A stretch of DNA of 35,123 nt from Planctomycetaceae bacterium (lineage in GTDB: Bacteria; Planctomycetota; Planctomycetia; Planctomycetales; Planctomycetaceae), in the NCBI GenBank assembly GCA_018699955.1, contig JABISG010000064.1:1-35123 (forward strand), given 5' to 3'. The notes under the pieces were generated by a model. That model made no database searches. It worked only from the letters and a program-made list of their open reading frames with translations, and was not told the DNA's origin. Shown piece by piece: positions 1 through 8,315 of the stretch (the first letter of the stretch is position 1; every line of letters begins with the position of its first letter). The position numbers and the translations under genes were made by a program.

Positions 1-62
1 CGCAATTTCGCAATGATCTGGTCCACTGTGTGTCGGTTCTGCTTCATCTCAAAGAATCCTTT

Positions 63-79
63 CCGGGCTTTCAGCCCGG
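63..79. terminator. Short GC hairpin, possible terminator
   Basis: A perfect 7-bp stem (CCGGGCT/AGCCCGG) closes a 3-nt TTC loop. It lies about 45 bp beyond the stop codon of the minus-strand gene ending at 124, so it could end that transcript. There is no clean U-tract on the minus strand. It could equally be one of the many intergenic palindromes in this window. Confidence 0.35.
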
Positions 80-123
80 TCAAGATTCTCTCACTCGCTG
101 TGGATCAACGAAAGGGGGTAAGG

Positions 124-669
124 TCAGCGGCCAGAGCCGGGAGTCCCCGGGGTCGTCACACGTTCAATTGTGACACCGTCGCGGCCGTCGAACGCCTCTT
201 TCAACTCTTCGGCAAGCTGTTCGCCCTGCTGCCGCTCGTAGGCCTGCACATCCTTCAAATACCGGGGATCCTCTTGCAGGTCCTCAATCCGGTCGATTTT
301 CCAGCGTGACGTCTCGCCTCGCTGAAGATAGACAGTGGGCTGAACGACGTAACCGTCCTTTTCGACAGTCACGCTGGCAACGGCACGGTCGCCGTTGATT
401 TCCACATTGCGAATGCGGTAGGACATGCCCCGCTGCTTTTTCCAGGCGTTTTCGCCTCCTGCCATCGTCGAAGGCGCATCGGCCACAACATCTCGACGAT
501 CCGGAGTGAGAAGCCCGAGCATGGCGTCGCGATCACCCGATTGGACCGACGCCATTAACGCATGGACGACCGATTCTGCGGCACGGGTGTCGAACCAACG
601 CTGCACACCGATTGCAACGGCGAACAGGCCAACGGCGATGACAAACCCGGCTATCAGCCTGCGAACCAC
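124..669 (-). CDS. Membrane-anchored protein of unknown function, NTF2/DUF4878-like
   Basis: This is a 181-residue protein with an N-terminal hydrophobic segment (about residues 4-22) followed by an extracytoplasmic region. The part 'VVHALMASVQSGDRDAMLGL' resembles the first helices of NTF2-like/DUF4878 folds, in which a small alpha+beta domain follows a single membrane anchor. The sequence then alternates beta-strand-like stretches (YRIRNVEI, RAVASVTVE, PTVYLQ, SRWKIDRI) with a charged helical tail. I chose the GTG at 669 because GGGAGAGG lies 8 nt upstream; a TTG at 693 would add eight residues. It is the last gene of a probable minus-strand group with the small gene ending at 781. I cannot name a function, and the fold is inferred from pattern only. 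Confidence 0.6.
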   Translation of the reverse strand: MVRRLIAGFVIAVGLFAVAIGVQRWFDTRAAESVVHALMASVQSGDRDAMLGLLTPDRRDVVADAPSTMAGGENAWKKQRGMSYRIRNVEINGDRAVASVTVEKDGYVVQPTVYLQRGETSRWKIDRIEDLQEDPRYLKDVQAYERQQGEQLAEELKEAFDGRDGVTIERVTTPGTPGSGR

Positions 670-780
670 GCCGACCGCCTCTCCCGCCGCCAATCGCGGC
701 GATTACCGCTCGTTTACTGGCGCTGTGTGCGAGCGCCCGGTCCCCCAATACGGCTCCACGACGCGACGAGCAAAATGCGC

Positions 781-999
781 TCAAGCACTAGGCCGCAGAT
801 GCGAGAACGAAGATATCACTTCATACAAATCGGTAGAAACCCGTACCTCATCGTTAATGAAGTCGTTCAACCAGGTGCGATCCTCTTGGCTGGCGTCGGT
901 GAGCGCCTGTGTGATGTCACCCAAACGGACGGTCACCTGTGGTTCGATGTTCGAGCCACCCTGCTCGTCGCCGATAAATAACCTCAATCGTGGCCGCAT
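781..999 (-). CDS. Small conserved-looking protein of unknown function (72 aa)
   Basis: A short acidic protein with plausible composition: a beta-like start, then 'VTVRLGDITQAL', a charged helix and 'STDLYEVISSF'. The ATG at 999 has a good Shine-Dalgarno sequence (GGAAGGG, 7 nt upstream). It lies 111 bp upstream of the 124-669 gene on the same strand and may share its transcript. An overlapping frame beginning with ATG at 1015 encodes 'MEGQVYAATIEVIYRRR', which looks like a natural N-terminus and would join this protein through a one-base frame change. A frameshift or assembly error here is therefore possible. I recognise no named family. Confidence 0.5.
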   Translation of the reverse strand: MRPRLRLFIGDEQGGSNIEPQVTVRLGDITQALTDASQEDRTWLNDFINDEVRVSTDLYEVISSFSHLRPSA

Positions 1000-1252
1000 A
1001 CACTTGCCCTTCCATGAAAAGGCGACCGCTGCCGAACCCGCCGACGCAGCATCTCTGCTGTCGTGCGACGATTCGGATTCCCCTGTCTCCGAGTATCGGC
1101 CACTCGGTTGTGCCGCCTTGACAGAAAATCACAATTGGAGGGGTCACGATCCGTGTCCGACGTGCAACAGTCCGCACGGTCGAACCGAACTGGTGCGGAC
1201 GCCCATCTGGAATGGAGCCTTCTACGCACCTACCTACGACAAACCAGCCACT

Positions 1253-2275
1253 TCAGCGCTGGTAAATCGGTAGGTAGCCGTTGTCGATCTGCAGGATCGT
1301 CGCGTTGATCGCCGTGGTGTAGACCGGACCAACATGCCCCTCTTTCCACGCACCCGAAGCCGACTGCTTACGGATAATGTCCTGCCCAACTCCCCCAATG
1401 TACTTCTTCCACTTCTCGTCGCCCATGCGATAAATGACCTGCGAGAAATAGTAGTGCGTGTAATGCCAGTGTCCCGATTGACGCCGCGTCGAGTTTCCAG
1501 GCCAGACGTTCTTTTCACAGAATGCGAGCAACTTCTTGGCATACGGGGATTTGTATTCGCCCGAGTTAAACAGACAGGCAATCGCTGCCGCCGTTATCGG
1601 AGGACGCGGGCCACCGCCTCGAATGCTGTATTGCACGCCCCCTTCCGGCGTTGTGCAATCCTGAATGTATTTCACCGCGCGTTCAATAATCTTTTTGGAT
1701 ACGGGAATGCCGGCATTGCGGCAAGCCCGAAGCCCCTGCACTTGTGTGATGCAGGTCGATCCCTCGTCGAAGTCGTTCCCATCCTTGGCCGACACATACC
1801 CCCAGCCCCCCCGCGTCGTCTGTGCGCTGGCGCTGAAAATGACCGCGTTGGTCAGCACCCGTTTTAGCTCGGCCCGCCGTTCGGCATCTTCCTCTTCGCC
1901 GTAAACCTGCGAGAGAAATAGCATCGAAAAACCATGACCATATGTATAGTGATAGTCGTTCTTGTATCCAATCAGCCCATTCGGCCGTGCCAGACCGAGC
2001 AGATAATCGACGGCGAGCCGGATGTTCTTGGAATACCGACCACGGGTCGTTGTGGACCCTTCACATGCCATCGCGTTGGCCGACAGCGCCGTCATCGCCA
2101 CGCGGTATTGCCCGCCGTTCGCTTCCCAGTATCCCTGTCGCCGTTGCTCGCTCGCCAGGTAATCGAGCGCTTTGCGAACCGACAACGATCTCTTGGGATC
2201 TTTGGCCGCCTTCGCCGGCTGCCCTGCGACCGAAACCGAAGCCAACACCGCCACAGCGCATATCAATCGTTTCAT
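1253..2275 (-). CDS. Exported squalene-cyclase/prenyltransferase-like toroid repeat protein
   Basis: A 340-residue protein with a signal peptide (MKRLICAVAVLASVSVAG, cleavage probably after AKA). The rest consists of repeated helical pairs typical of the alpha-alpha toroid of terpene cyclases and prenyltransferase beta subunits. Repeat signatures include 'YLASEQRRQGYWEANGG', 'TRGGWGYVSAKDG', 'CTTPEGGVQYSIRGG' and 'QSASGAWKEGHVGPVYTTA', each with the QxxxGxW or GG pattern. Planctomycetes carry many exported proteins of this fold without demonstrated cyclase activity, and I see no DXDD cyclase motif. A binding or structural role is therefore as likely as catalysis. The ATG at 2275 was chosen over one at 2341 because it starts the signal peptide and has GGAG upstream. 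It is probably transcribed independently, since the flanking gaps are 253 and 174 bp. Confidence 0.8.
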   Translation of the reverse strand: MKRLICAVAVLASVSVAGQPAKAAKDPKRSLSVRKALDYLASEQRRQGYWEANGGQYRVAMTALSANAMACEGSTTTRGRYSKNIRLAVDYLLGLARPNGLIGYKNDYHYTYGHGFSMLFLSQVYGEEEDAERRAELKRVLTNAVIFSASAQTTRGGWGYVSAKDGNDFDEGSTCITQVQGLRACRNAGIPVSKKIIERAVKYIQDCTTPEGGVQYSIRGGGPRPPITAAAIACLFNSGEYKSPYAKKLLAFCEKNVWPGNSTRRQSGHWHYTHYYFSQVIYRMGDEKWKKYIGGVGQDIIRKQSASGAWKEGHVGPVYTTAINATILQIDNGYLPIYQR

Positions 2276-2402
2276 TTCAACTCGCTCCAAACATCGCTTG
2301 CGGTCTCGTGGCCCCCGGCTAAGCAGCCCCATAGCTCCCATCTTACGGGCTCACCCCACCGTGGAAAAGGGACGATCACCGACCCAGTTCCTAACCGACC
2401 CA

Positions 2403-2430
2403 CAAAGCCCACGGATCGCGCCCCGTGAGA
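2403..2430. repeat. Intergenic palindromic repeat, family B copy 1
   Basis: This 28-bp element contains CCCACGG and CCGTGAG half-sites around a GCG centre. It matches 24 of 28 positions of the element at 20773-20800. It lies in the gap between the YbaK-type gene (stop at 2450) and the start of the toroid-repeat gene (2275), both on the minus strand. This copy's stem is imperfect, while the other copy is a full hairpin, so it looks like a dispersed REP-type element in decay. Confidence 0.55.
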
Positions 2431-2449
2431 CCAACCACCTTCACAACAA

Positions 2450-2944
2450 TTATTCCGTCACCGAATCCGTCACCGAAAAACCAAACTCCCCCGTCGGTTC
2501 CGCCACGCGCAAATAATCATCCACCCCCATAATCACCGAGTTCGTCAGCGATCCCGCGTTGAAAGCGATGCGATCATTCTTACGAATCGCCGCATCGACA
2601 AACAGATCGAACGGCAGTACCGGCTTCCCAAACGGTGGCACACAGCCGGGTACCAAACCGGTCAACTCCAGCAACTCGTCACGGGATGCAAACCGCATCT
2701 TGCGAATTCCCAGTTCCTGACGAATCGCCGACGAATCGACTTTCCGATCCGCCGGCAGCACGAACAGTCGGAACGTGTCACCAGATTTCATCAGCAGCGC
2801 CTTGCCGCCAATTCGCAAGTCTTCGCCCCGGGCGCGGGCCGATTCTTCCGACGTCAATGTCGGCGCATGTTCCACCTCGCGAAACGCAACATCGTTTCGC
2901 TGCAACAACTCGCGAATGCGAATCAACACGTCCTGTTCGGCCAC
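2450..2944 (-). CDS. YbaK/ProX-type aminoacyl-tRNA deacylase domain protein
   Basis: A 164-residue single-domain protein of the YbaK/EbsC/ProX superfamily, whose members hydrolyse mischarged aminoacyl-tRNA in trans. Supporting sequence includes the N-terminal helix 'RIRELLQRNDVAFREVEHAP', the strand with the substrate-pocket lysine (IGGKALLMKSGDTF), 'FVLPADRKVD', the family loop 'LTGLVPGCVPPFGKP' and the C-terminal 'RIAFNAGSLTNSVIMGVDDY'. These are the standard motifs in the standard order and at full length. Which amino acid it edits cannot be told from sequence alone. The GTG at 2944 has GGAG 7 nt upstream. It is divergent from the DUF455 gene; a palindromic repeat lies between them. Confidence 0.85.
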   Translation of the reverse strand: MAEQDVLIRIRELLQRNDVAFREVEHAPTLTSEESARARGEDLRIGGKALLMKSGDTFRLFVLPADRKVDSSAIRQELGIRKMRFASRDELLELTGLVPGCVPPFGKPVLPFDLFVDAAIRKNDRIAFNAGSLTNSVIMGVDDYLRVAEPTGEFGFSVTDSVTE

Positions 2945-3028
2945 GCCGTCTCCAATTCACTCATATCCCGCTTCGCAGCGAGGGCAACGCCCCCCGCGTA
3001 TTGATGTCTCTTAACACCTGCTGTTAGC

Positions 3029-3059
3029 GGGTGCCACTGGCGTGTCGCCAGTGGCACCC
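3029..3059. repeat. Intergenic palindrome, family A copy 1
   Basis: A perfect 14-bp inverted repeat (GGGTGCCACTGGCG and its complement) with a 3-nt TGT loop. A second copy lies at 24660-24696. Both sit in gaps between divergent genes, here between the YbaK-type gene and the DUF455 gene. No transposase or flanking duplication is visible, so this looks like a REP-type or non-autonomous element. Confidence 0.75.
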
Positions 3060-3156
3060 ATCTTTCTCAATGGTTGCTGGACGTGCCGGTGTCCTTCCCC
3101 GACAATCATTCTATCACGCATTCCAACAACGTCGCACCACAGGAACCAGACCCGAA

Positions 3157-3960
3157 ATGGAAATCCGCGATTTCGCACTGCAAATCCTCTGCGGCGAAAC
3201 ACTCGACGTGAAATTGGCCGCCCCCTCTTCGGCGCTCACCGACACGTCGCCCGGCGAGGCATTGCGAATCACCGTGCCGACCCGTCCTGCCAATCTGCAG
3301 TTTGCCCGCCCGCGAACCGCTCCCAATATGCCCGCCCCCGTTGCGTTCCACGATCCCGCCAAGCGGGCAGTCGCACATCACATTATGGCCAACCACGAAC
3401 TGCAGGCGGCCGAAGTGATGGCGTTCGTTCTTTGCGCGTTTCCCGATGCGCCGGCCGAATTCCGCATGGGGTTAACGAACATCATTTTCGATGAACAACG
3501 CCACACGCGCATGCACGCCGAACGAGCCGCCGCGCTCGGCCTCAACTTCGGCGACCTGCCGGTGAACTGTTACATCTGGAAAAAGGCACAGGCGTTCGAA
3601 AGCGTTCTCGATTACCTCGCCGGTTTACCGCTGACCTTTGAAGTTCGCAACCTCGATCACACGCTCGAATTTGAAGAGTATTTCCTGACCGCCGACGACA
3701 AACGCAGCGCCGCCCTCATGCGCGTCATTCATAACGATGAAATCGAACACGTCACCTTCGGCCTGCATTGGTTGCGGCAACTCAAGCCGGCCGACCAATC
3801 CGACTGGGACGCCTACACATCCAACCTGCATTGGCCGCTTCGGCCAGAGGTTGCCCGCGGCGACAACTTCCAACGCGCCCCAAGATTGGCCACGGGCATG
3901 AGCGAAGAGTACGTCGATCGCCTGGAAGAATCCACAAAAAAAGGCGAGCGGCCGGTGTAA
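3157..3960 (+). CDS. DUF455 ferritin-like protein
   Basis: A 267-residue protein matching the DUF455 family of ferritin-like four-helix proteins. Candidate di-metal ligands occur in the expected helix pattern: 'ANHELQAAEVMAF', then 'IIFDEQRHTRMH' (ExxH), 'LEFEEYFL' and 'IHNDEIEHVTFG' (ExxH). The E...ExxH...E...ExxH layout suggests a dinuclear iron or manganese site. The physiological reaction of DUF455 proteins is not established as far as I know; some family members are linked to tRNA or fatty-acid oxidation chemistry only by analogy. The ATG at 3157 (with AGGAA upstream) is preferred to the open frame back to 3031, because that upstream stretch is the translated palindrome at 3029-3059 and is not protein-like. 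A strong hairpin follows the stop. Confidence 0.8.
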   Translation: MEIRDFALQILCGETLDVKLAAPSSALTDTSPGEALRITVPTRPANLQFARPRTAPNMPAPVAFHDPAKRAVAHHIMANHELQAAEVMAFVLCAFPDAPAEFRMGLTNIIFDEQRHTRMHAERAAALGLNFGDLPVNCYIWKKAQAFESVLDYLAGLPLTFEVRNLDHTLEFEEYFLTADDKRSAALMRVIHNDEIEHVTFGLHWLRQLKPADQSDWDAYTSNLHWPLRPEVARGDNFQRAPRLATGMSEEYVDRLEESTKKGERPV

Positions 3961-3963
3961 ACC

Positions 3964-4023
3964 GGTAGCTGGATTCGCAAGAATTCAGACCGAATGACCT
4001 GAATTCTTGCGAATCCAGCTACC
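3964..4023. terminator. Long perfect inverted repeat, bidirectional terminator or palindromic element
   Basis: Two perfectly complementary 25-bp arms (3964-3988 and 3999-4023, containing GCTGGATTCGCAAGAATTC) flank a 10-nt loop. It begins 4 bp after the DUF455 stop and lies 46 bp from the stop of the convergent PrpB-type gene, so it sits where a bidirectional terminator would. The arms are longer than a normal intrinsic terminator and there is no U-tract. A dispersed palindromic element that also terminates is plausible. Confidence 0.65.
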
Positions 4024-4069
4024 ATTTGATTGAGAATCGGATGCGAAATACCGCACGCACCAGGGAGGT

Positions 4070-4957
4070 TTACTCTCCCCGCTCGCCGGGCGTTCCGAAA
4101 TACTCGCGGTCGCGTTCTTCGAATCCGTCGTAATCGATCAACTCGTACAGTTCCGCGCGCGTCTGCATGTCGTCCAGCAATCCCTGTTGCGTGCCGATAT
4201 CGGCGAGTTGCGACAATGCCTTCTCCGCCGCCTTCATTGCCACGCGAAAAATCGTCACTGGAAACAACACTGCCGCGAATCCCATCTCGCCCAACTCGCG
4301 CACCGACAGCAACGGGCTTTTGCCGAACTCGGTCATGTTCGCCATCAGCGGCACTGAAATCTCTTCGGCGAATCGCGCAAACTCGTCGGGCGACTGCAGT
4401 GCTTCGGGGAACACCATGTCGGCCCCCGCCTCGACATACGCTTTCGCACGGTCCAACGTTTCGTCGATGCCCACGACACCGCGGGCATCGGTGCGGGCGA
4501 TAATCACAAAATCAGGATCGCGCCGCGCAGAAACGGCCGCTTTGATCTTCGCCACCATCTCCGATGTTTCCACGAGCGTCTTGCCGCTGAGATGTCCGCA
4601 GCGTTTTGGCAATTGCTGATCTTCCAGATGCAGCCCCGCCAATCCGGCCGCCTCATACAGCACGACCGTTCGCTCGACCGACGAGACATCGCCGAACCCC
4701 GTGTCGGCATCGGAAATCACCGGCACATCGACCGCGCGAGCCAGATACTCACCCTGTTGCACGAACTCCGTCTGCGTCACCAACCCAATGTCCGGCACCG
4801 CCGCCAAGCCGGCCGACAGCGCAGCCCCCGATTGATACACCGCCCGAAACCCGGCCGCCTTCGCCATCCGCGCCGTCAGCGCGTTAAACACCCCCACAAT
4901 CGGTAACGGCCGATTGTCCAACGCCCGCCGAAATTGAAGCCCGGGAGAATCGCTCAT
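4070..4957 (-). CDS. prpB: Methylisocitrate lyase / isocitrate lyase-PEP mutase superfamily enzyme
   Basis: A 295-residue TIM-barrel enzyme of the isocitrate lyase/PEP mutase superfamily, closest by eye to PrpB. PrpB cleaves 2-methylisocitrate to succinate and pyruvate. Metal and catalytic elements are intact: 'SDADTGFGD' (Asp83, Asp85), 'GLHLEDQ' (Glu112) and the lyase signature KRCGH (118-122). The N-terminal 'PGVFNALTAR'-like strand is present as 'IVGVFNALTAR'. Length is typical for PrpB. No methylcitrate synthase or dehydratase gene is adjacent, so the propionate-pathway assignment rests on sequence alone; an oxaloacetate- or carboxyphosphonoenolpyruvate-type relative cannot be excluded. 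It is followed by putA on the same strand after 120 bp when read from the other side, but with no sign of a shared operon. Confidence 0.8.
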   Translation of the reverse strand: MSDSPGLQFRRALDNRPLPIVGVFNALTARMAKAAGFRAVYQSGAALSAGLAAVPDIGLVTQTEFVQQGEYLARAVDVPVISDADTGFGDVSSVERTVVLYEAAGLAGLHLEDQQLPKRCGHLSGKTLVETSEMVAKIKAAVSARRDPDFVIIARTDARGVVGIDETLDRAKAYVEAGADMVFPEALQSPDEFARFAEEISVPLMANMTEFGKSPLLSVRELGEMGFAAVLFPVTIFRVAMKAAEKALSQLADIGTQQGLLDDMQTRAELYELIDYDGFEERDREYFGTPGERGE

Positions 4958-5077
4958 TCGACATCACCCCCCCAACGTTGATCAAAGAGTTGTTTTGAGG
5001 TTTGAAGCCCGAAGGTCCCTTGCGGTTTCGCGAACGAGAAGAGCCTCAAGGTCCGCTAAACCGTAAGCGATGTTTGG

Positions 5078-8065
5078 CTACTTCTCTTCATCCGCCGGCG
5101 GTGCGAAGCCGCGGCGCATGGTGTTTTCGGTGACGTTGATCGGGATCACGAATTGGCTGAGGTAATCGGGGCCGCCCGCTTTTGATCCCATGCCCGACAT
5201 TTTGAATCCGCCGAACGGTTGCCGTTCGACCAGCGCGCCGGTGATTTCGCGATTCAAATACAGATTGCCCACCTGCAGTTCTTTTCGCGCACGTGCCAGA
5301 TTTTCCGGGCTGCGGCTGAACATGCCGGCGGTCAACGCGTAGTCGGTGCCGTTGGCCACTTCGATCGCTTCGTCGAGATTCTTGACCTTGATGACGGCCA
5401 ACACCGGCCCGAAGATTTCCTCTTGCGCGAGCCGGGACTGCGGATCAACGCCAGTGAAAATGTGTGGCCCGACGTAGTATCCTTTTTCTCCCGAATCGCC
5501 GAGTTCACCTTCCAACACACACGTGCTTTCTTCTCTGGCGGCTTCGATGCACTCCAGAATCCGCTGCTGAGCTTCTTCGTCAATCACTGGACCGATTGCC
5601 GTCCCCGGCAAATCGGCCGGACCGACATCGAGGCTCTTTGTCGCCTCGACCAGCCGTTCGACAAATGCGTCATGCACGGCTTCAAGGACTATCGCCCGTG
5701 AGCAAGCCGAGCATTTCTGGCCGGCATAACCGAAGGCGCTTTTCAAAACGCCGGCGACCGCTTCGTCGAGGTCGGCGTCGTCATCGACAATGATTCCGTT
5801 CTTGCCCCCCATCTCGGCGATCACGCGGGGTACCGATGCGCGGCGTTCGTCTGGTTGTGCAGCCGCCCGGTTGATTTCCAGCCCAACCGCACGCGAACCG
5901 GTAAAAGCAATCAAATCGACATCGGGGCTGCCGACCAGTTCCGGGCCGATCGTCTCACCGGTACCCGGCAGAAAATTCACGACGCCGTCGGGAAAGCCCG
6001 CCGATTGGCAAATCTCCATCAACTTGGCGGCAACCACCGACGACTGTTCGGCCGGCTTCATCACCACAGTATTTCCTGCCGCCAGCGCGGCCGCCGTCAT
6101 GCCGGTGAGAATTGCCAACGGGAAGTTCCACGGCGCAATAACCACCACCACACCGCGCGGACGATAAAAGTAACTGTTCTCCTCGCCGGGCAAATCGAAT
6201 TGACGGGGAACCGCCATCTTCCGCATTTGTTGAGCATAATAGATGCAAAAGTCAATCGCCTCGGTCACATCGCCATCGGCCTCGGCCCAAGGCTTGCCGC
6301 ACTCGTACACTTCCCATGCCGCCAACTCATACCGGCGGTTTCGCATCTCCGAGGCGATCAATTCCACGTATTCAGCGCGATACTCCACTTCGAGGTTTGC
6401 CCACCCACGAAACGCGCGACGTGCTGCATCGATTGCGTCGGCCGCGTTGTCTGCCGTTGCCGATGAAACCGTCCCGACAACCTGATCCTTGTGGGACGGA
6501 TTCCGCGAGATAATCGTCGCGCTCGTTTCGACCGTGCGGCCATCGATGATCAGCGGATATTCACCGCCCAACTCCGCGGCGACATCGTCCAACGCTTCCT
6601 GCATCGCGTCGCGGACTTCGCTGCGGCTGAAATCGGCGTGCGGCTCATTCACAAACTCAGGCACTGCATCTTCTTCCGGGGGCGCGGTCTGTGCGCCGAC
6701 TTCGGCTGGACTCATCATCAACTCCTCAATCGAAACGTGTTCCCGGTAGCTTTGCCGCAAGAATGAATCGTTCGACGTATTTTCCAACAGCCGCCGCACT
6801 AGATACGCCATGCCCGGAATCAACTCGCCGAACGGAGTGTAAATGCGAACGCGGTGGCCCATTTCAGTAAACATTTGGGCCTGGTCGGCTCCCATGCCGT
6901 ACAGCATTTGGACTTCCCACGCTGCCGGCGGAACATCCAGTTTTCGTGCCCACGCCACACCGTGCGCCAAGCTGCGCAAATTGTGACTGGCCAGCGCCGG
7001 CCTCAGCCACTTGTAATTTTTCATTAAGAACTGAGTTTGCCGCTCGTAGTTTTCGTCCGATTGCCACTTCTGCAGGTAGACGGGAATTGGCCAACTGTTG
7101 TAGCGGGAATGAACGGTTTCATAATCCCAGTACGCCCCTTTCACCAGCCGCACCCAAACCGGTGTTCCGCGTTTTTTCACCCACTTGAGCAAGTCTTTGA
7201 GATCGCGTTCGGCATCGGGCAAGTACGCCTGAATGACGATGCCGCAATCGGGGAAGTCGCGGAACTCATCTTCCATGAAGACCTGCTTGAAGATTTCCAG
7301 CGTCAGGTCTTTGTATGCGTAATGTTCCATATCGACGTTGACGAAGGCGTCGCGTTCACGAGCCGAACGCAGCAGTGATCGCAGCCGCGCCTTGACCCCT
7401 TCGGCCGTTCCCGCCGGGTCAACTGGTTGGAACTGGCTGAACAGCGCCGACAGCTTGATCGAAACGTTAACCCGCGGAATTGGCCCCTGTTCGTCGCGGT
7501 CGATCTGCGCTGCTTCGGGCCAGGAGTTAATCTGCGGACAAAGTCCGTCAATCAATTCCACGTACGATTGCTGATACGCTTCCGCCTCACGCTCGCTGAC
7601 GACCGCTTCGCCCAACAAATCGAGTGTGAAGGCAAATCCCTGTTTGCGCAATTTGCCCACCGATCGCAGCACTTCTTCGACGTTGGAGCCAGCGATGAAA
7701 CGGCGGGCCATCCCGGTCGACATCTTGCGGGCGTTCCACGCCACCGCCCGGCTTAACACTGAGTTCGGCTGCGAAAGGTCCATCACAATTCGCACGGCCG
7801 AGGGCAAATGCTGCCGAACTTCGTCGAAATATTCCTGCAGATGCTGCGTGACCTGCTCGTGCGTGCGGAGCATCGGCAGCACATCGACAAAGCGGAACAT
7901 CTGCACTTTGACCGATTCGTCGGACATCGCCCACGAGAGAATCTGGTCGTCCCACCAACGTCGCTCGAACAACGTTGGCGTGCGGCGTTCCAAGCGATCC
8001 CATAGAGATCGCCCGATCTCCTGGGTTTCGGCTTCGACTTCTGCGGCCTTCTTCGCTTTCGCCAT
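5078..8065 (-). CDS. putA: Bifunctional proline dehydrogenase / L-glutamate-gamma-semialdehyde dehydrogenase
   Basis: A 995-residue PutA. It oxidises proline to pyrroline-5-carboxylate with FAD, then to glutamate with NAD+. The N-terminal half is the proline dehydrogenase barrel, with 'VNVDMEHYAYKDLTLEIF', 'VRLVKGAYWDYE' and 'EVQMLYGMGADQ'. The C-terminal half is an aldehyde dehydrogenase, with 'IAPWNFPLAILTGM', 'IAFTGSRAVG', the general-base glutamate in 'AEMGGKN' and the nucleophilic cysteine in 'GQKCSACSR'. There is no ribbon-helix-helix DNA-binding domain at the N-terminus and no extra C-terminal domain, so it is a short, non-repressor PutA. The ATG at 8065 precedes a lysine-rich 'MAKAKKAAEVEAETQ'; an ATG at 8140 would add 25 less protein-like residues. 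Neither has a textbook Shine-Dalgarno sequence. The acetyltransferase gene is separated by a hairpin. Confidence 0.93.
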   Translation of the reverse strand: MAKAKKAAEVEAETQEIGRSLWDRLERRTPTLFERRWWDDQILSWAMSDESVKVQMFRFVDVLPMLRTHEQVTQHLQEYFDEVRQHLPSAVRIVMDLSQPNSVLSRAVAWNARKMSTGMARRFIAGSNVEEVLRSVGKLRKQGFAFTLDLLGEAVVSEREAEAYQQSYVELIDGLCPQINSWPEAAQIDRDEQGPIPRVNVSIKLSALFSQFQPVDPAGTAEGVKARLRSLLRSARERDAFVNVDMEHYAYKDLTLEIFKQVFMEDEFRDFPDCGIVIQAYLPDAERDLKDLLKWVKKRGTPVWVRLVKGAYWDYETVHSRYNSWPIPVYLQKWQSDENYERQTQFLMKNYKWLRPALASHNLRSLAHGVAWARKLDVPPAAWEVQMLYGMGADQAQMFTEMGHRVRIYTPFGELIPGMAYLVRRLLENTSNDSFLRQSYREHVSIEELMMSPAEVGAQTAPPEEDAVPEFVNEPHADFSRSEVRDAMQEALDDVAAELGGEYPLIIDGRTVETSATIISRNPSHKDQVVGTVSSATADNAADAIDAARRAFRGWANLEVEYRAEYVELIASEMRNRRYELAAWEVYECGKPWAEADGDVTEAIDFCIYYAQQMRKMAVPRQFDLPGEENSYFYRPRGVVVVIAPWNFPLAILTGMTAAALAAGNTVVMKPAEQSSVVAAKLMEICQSAGFPDGVVNFLPGTGETIGPELVGSPDVDLIAFTGSRAVGLEINRAAAQPDERRASVPRVIAEMGGKNGIIVDDDADLDEAVAGVLKSAFGYAGQKCSACSRAIVLEAVHDAFVERLVEATKSLDVGPADLPGTAIGPVIDEEAQQRILECIEAAREESTCVLEGELGDSGEKGYYVGPHIFTGVDPQSRLAQEEIFGPVLAVIKVKNLDEAIEVANGTDYALTAGMFSRSPENLARARKELQVGNLYLNREITGALVERQPFGGFKMSGMGSKAGGPDYLSQFVIPINVTENTMRRGFAPPADEEK

Positions 8066-8241
8066 CCCTGCCACTTCGCAATGCCGCGTGTTGACTGAAA
8101 TTACAAATGGTCTGGGGAGTTCAAAACACACCTCAGCCATCCACCGGCGGAGATTCTAGCGATTGGCCGAGGGAAAGCGTAGCGTGCCGCGCCGTGAATT
8201 GACCGCAATCATACACCAAGCCGGCTCGCCGACCACAAACG

Positions 8242-8277
8242 ACAACAGCCCTCGGCCAATCGACCGAAGGCTGTTGT
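8242..8277 (-). terminator. Hairpin downstream of the acetyltransferase gene
   Basis: A 9-bp perfect stem (ACAACAGCC/GGCTGTTGT) extends by 4 further pairs after one mismatch, with an 8-nt loop. It lies about 40 bp past the acetyltransferase stop on the minus strand and upstream of putA. Only a weak T-rich run (GTCGTTTG) follows on the minus strand, so termination efficiency is uncertain. Confidence 0.5.
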
Positions 8278-8315
8278 ATTTCCAGTTATTGGGCAGAGGC
8301 GGCAAAACGCACTCG

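Noticed and set aside
425..1273. Plus-strand open frame of 282 codons covering the first small genes
   Set aside because: No domain, Cys- and Arg-rich shadow composition, and minus-strand genes with Shine-Dalgarno sequences fit better.
4070..8065. prpB and putA considered as one catabolic operon
   Set aside because: They are on the same strand, but transcription runs putA to prpB across a 120-bp gap with no clear coupling, and the pathways do not share an intermediate directly.
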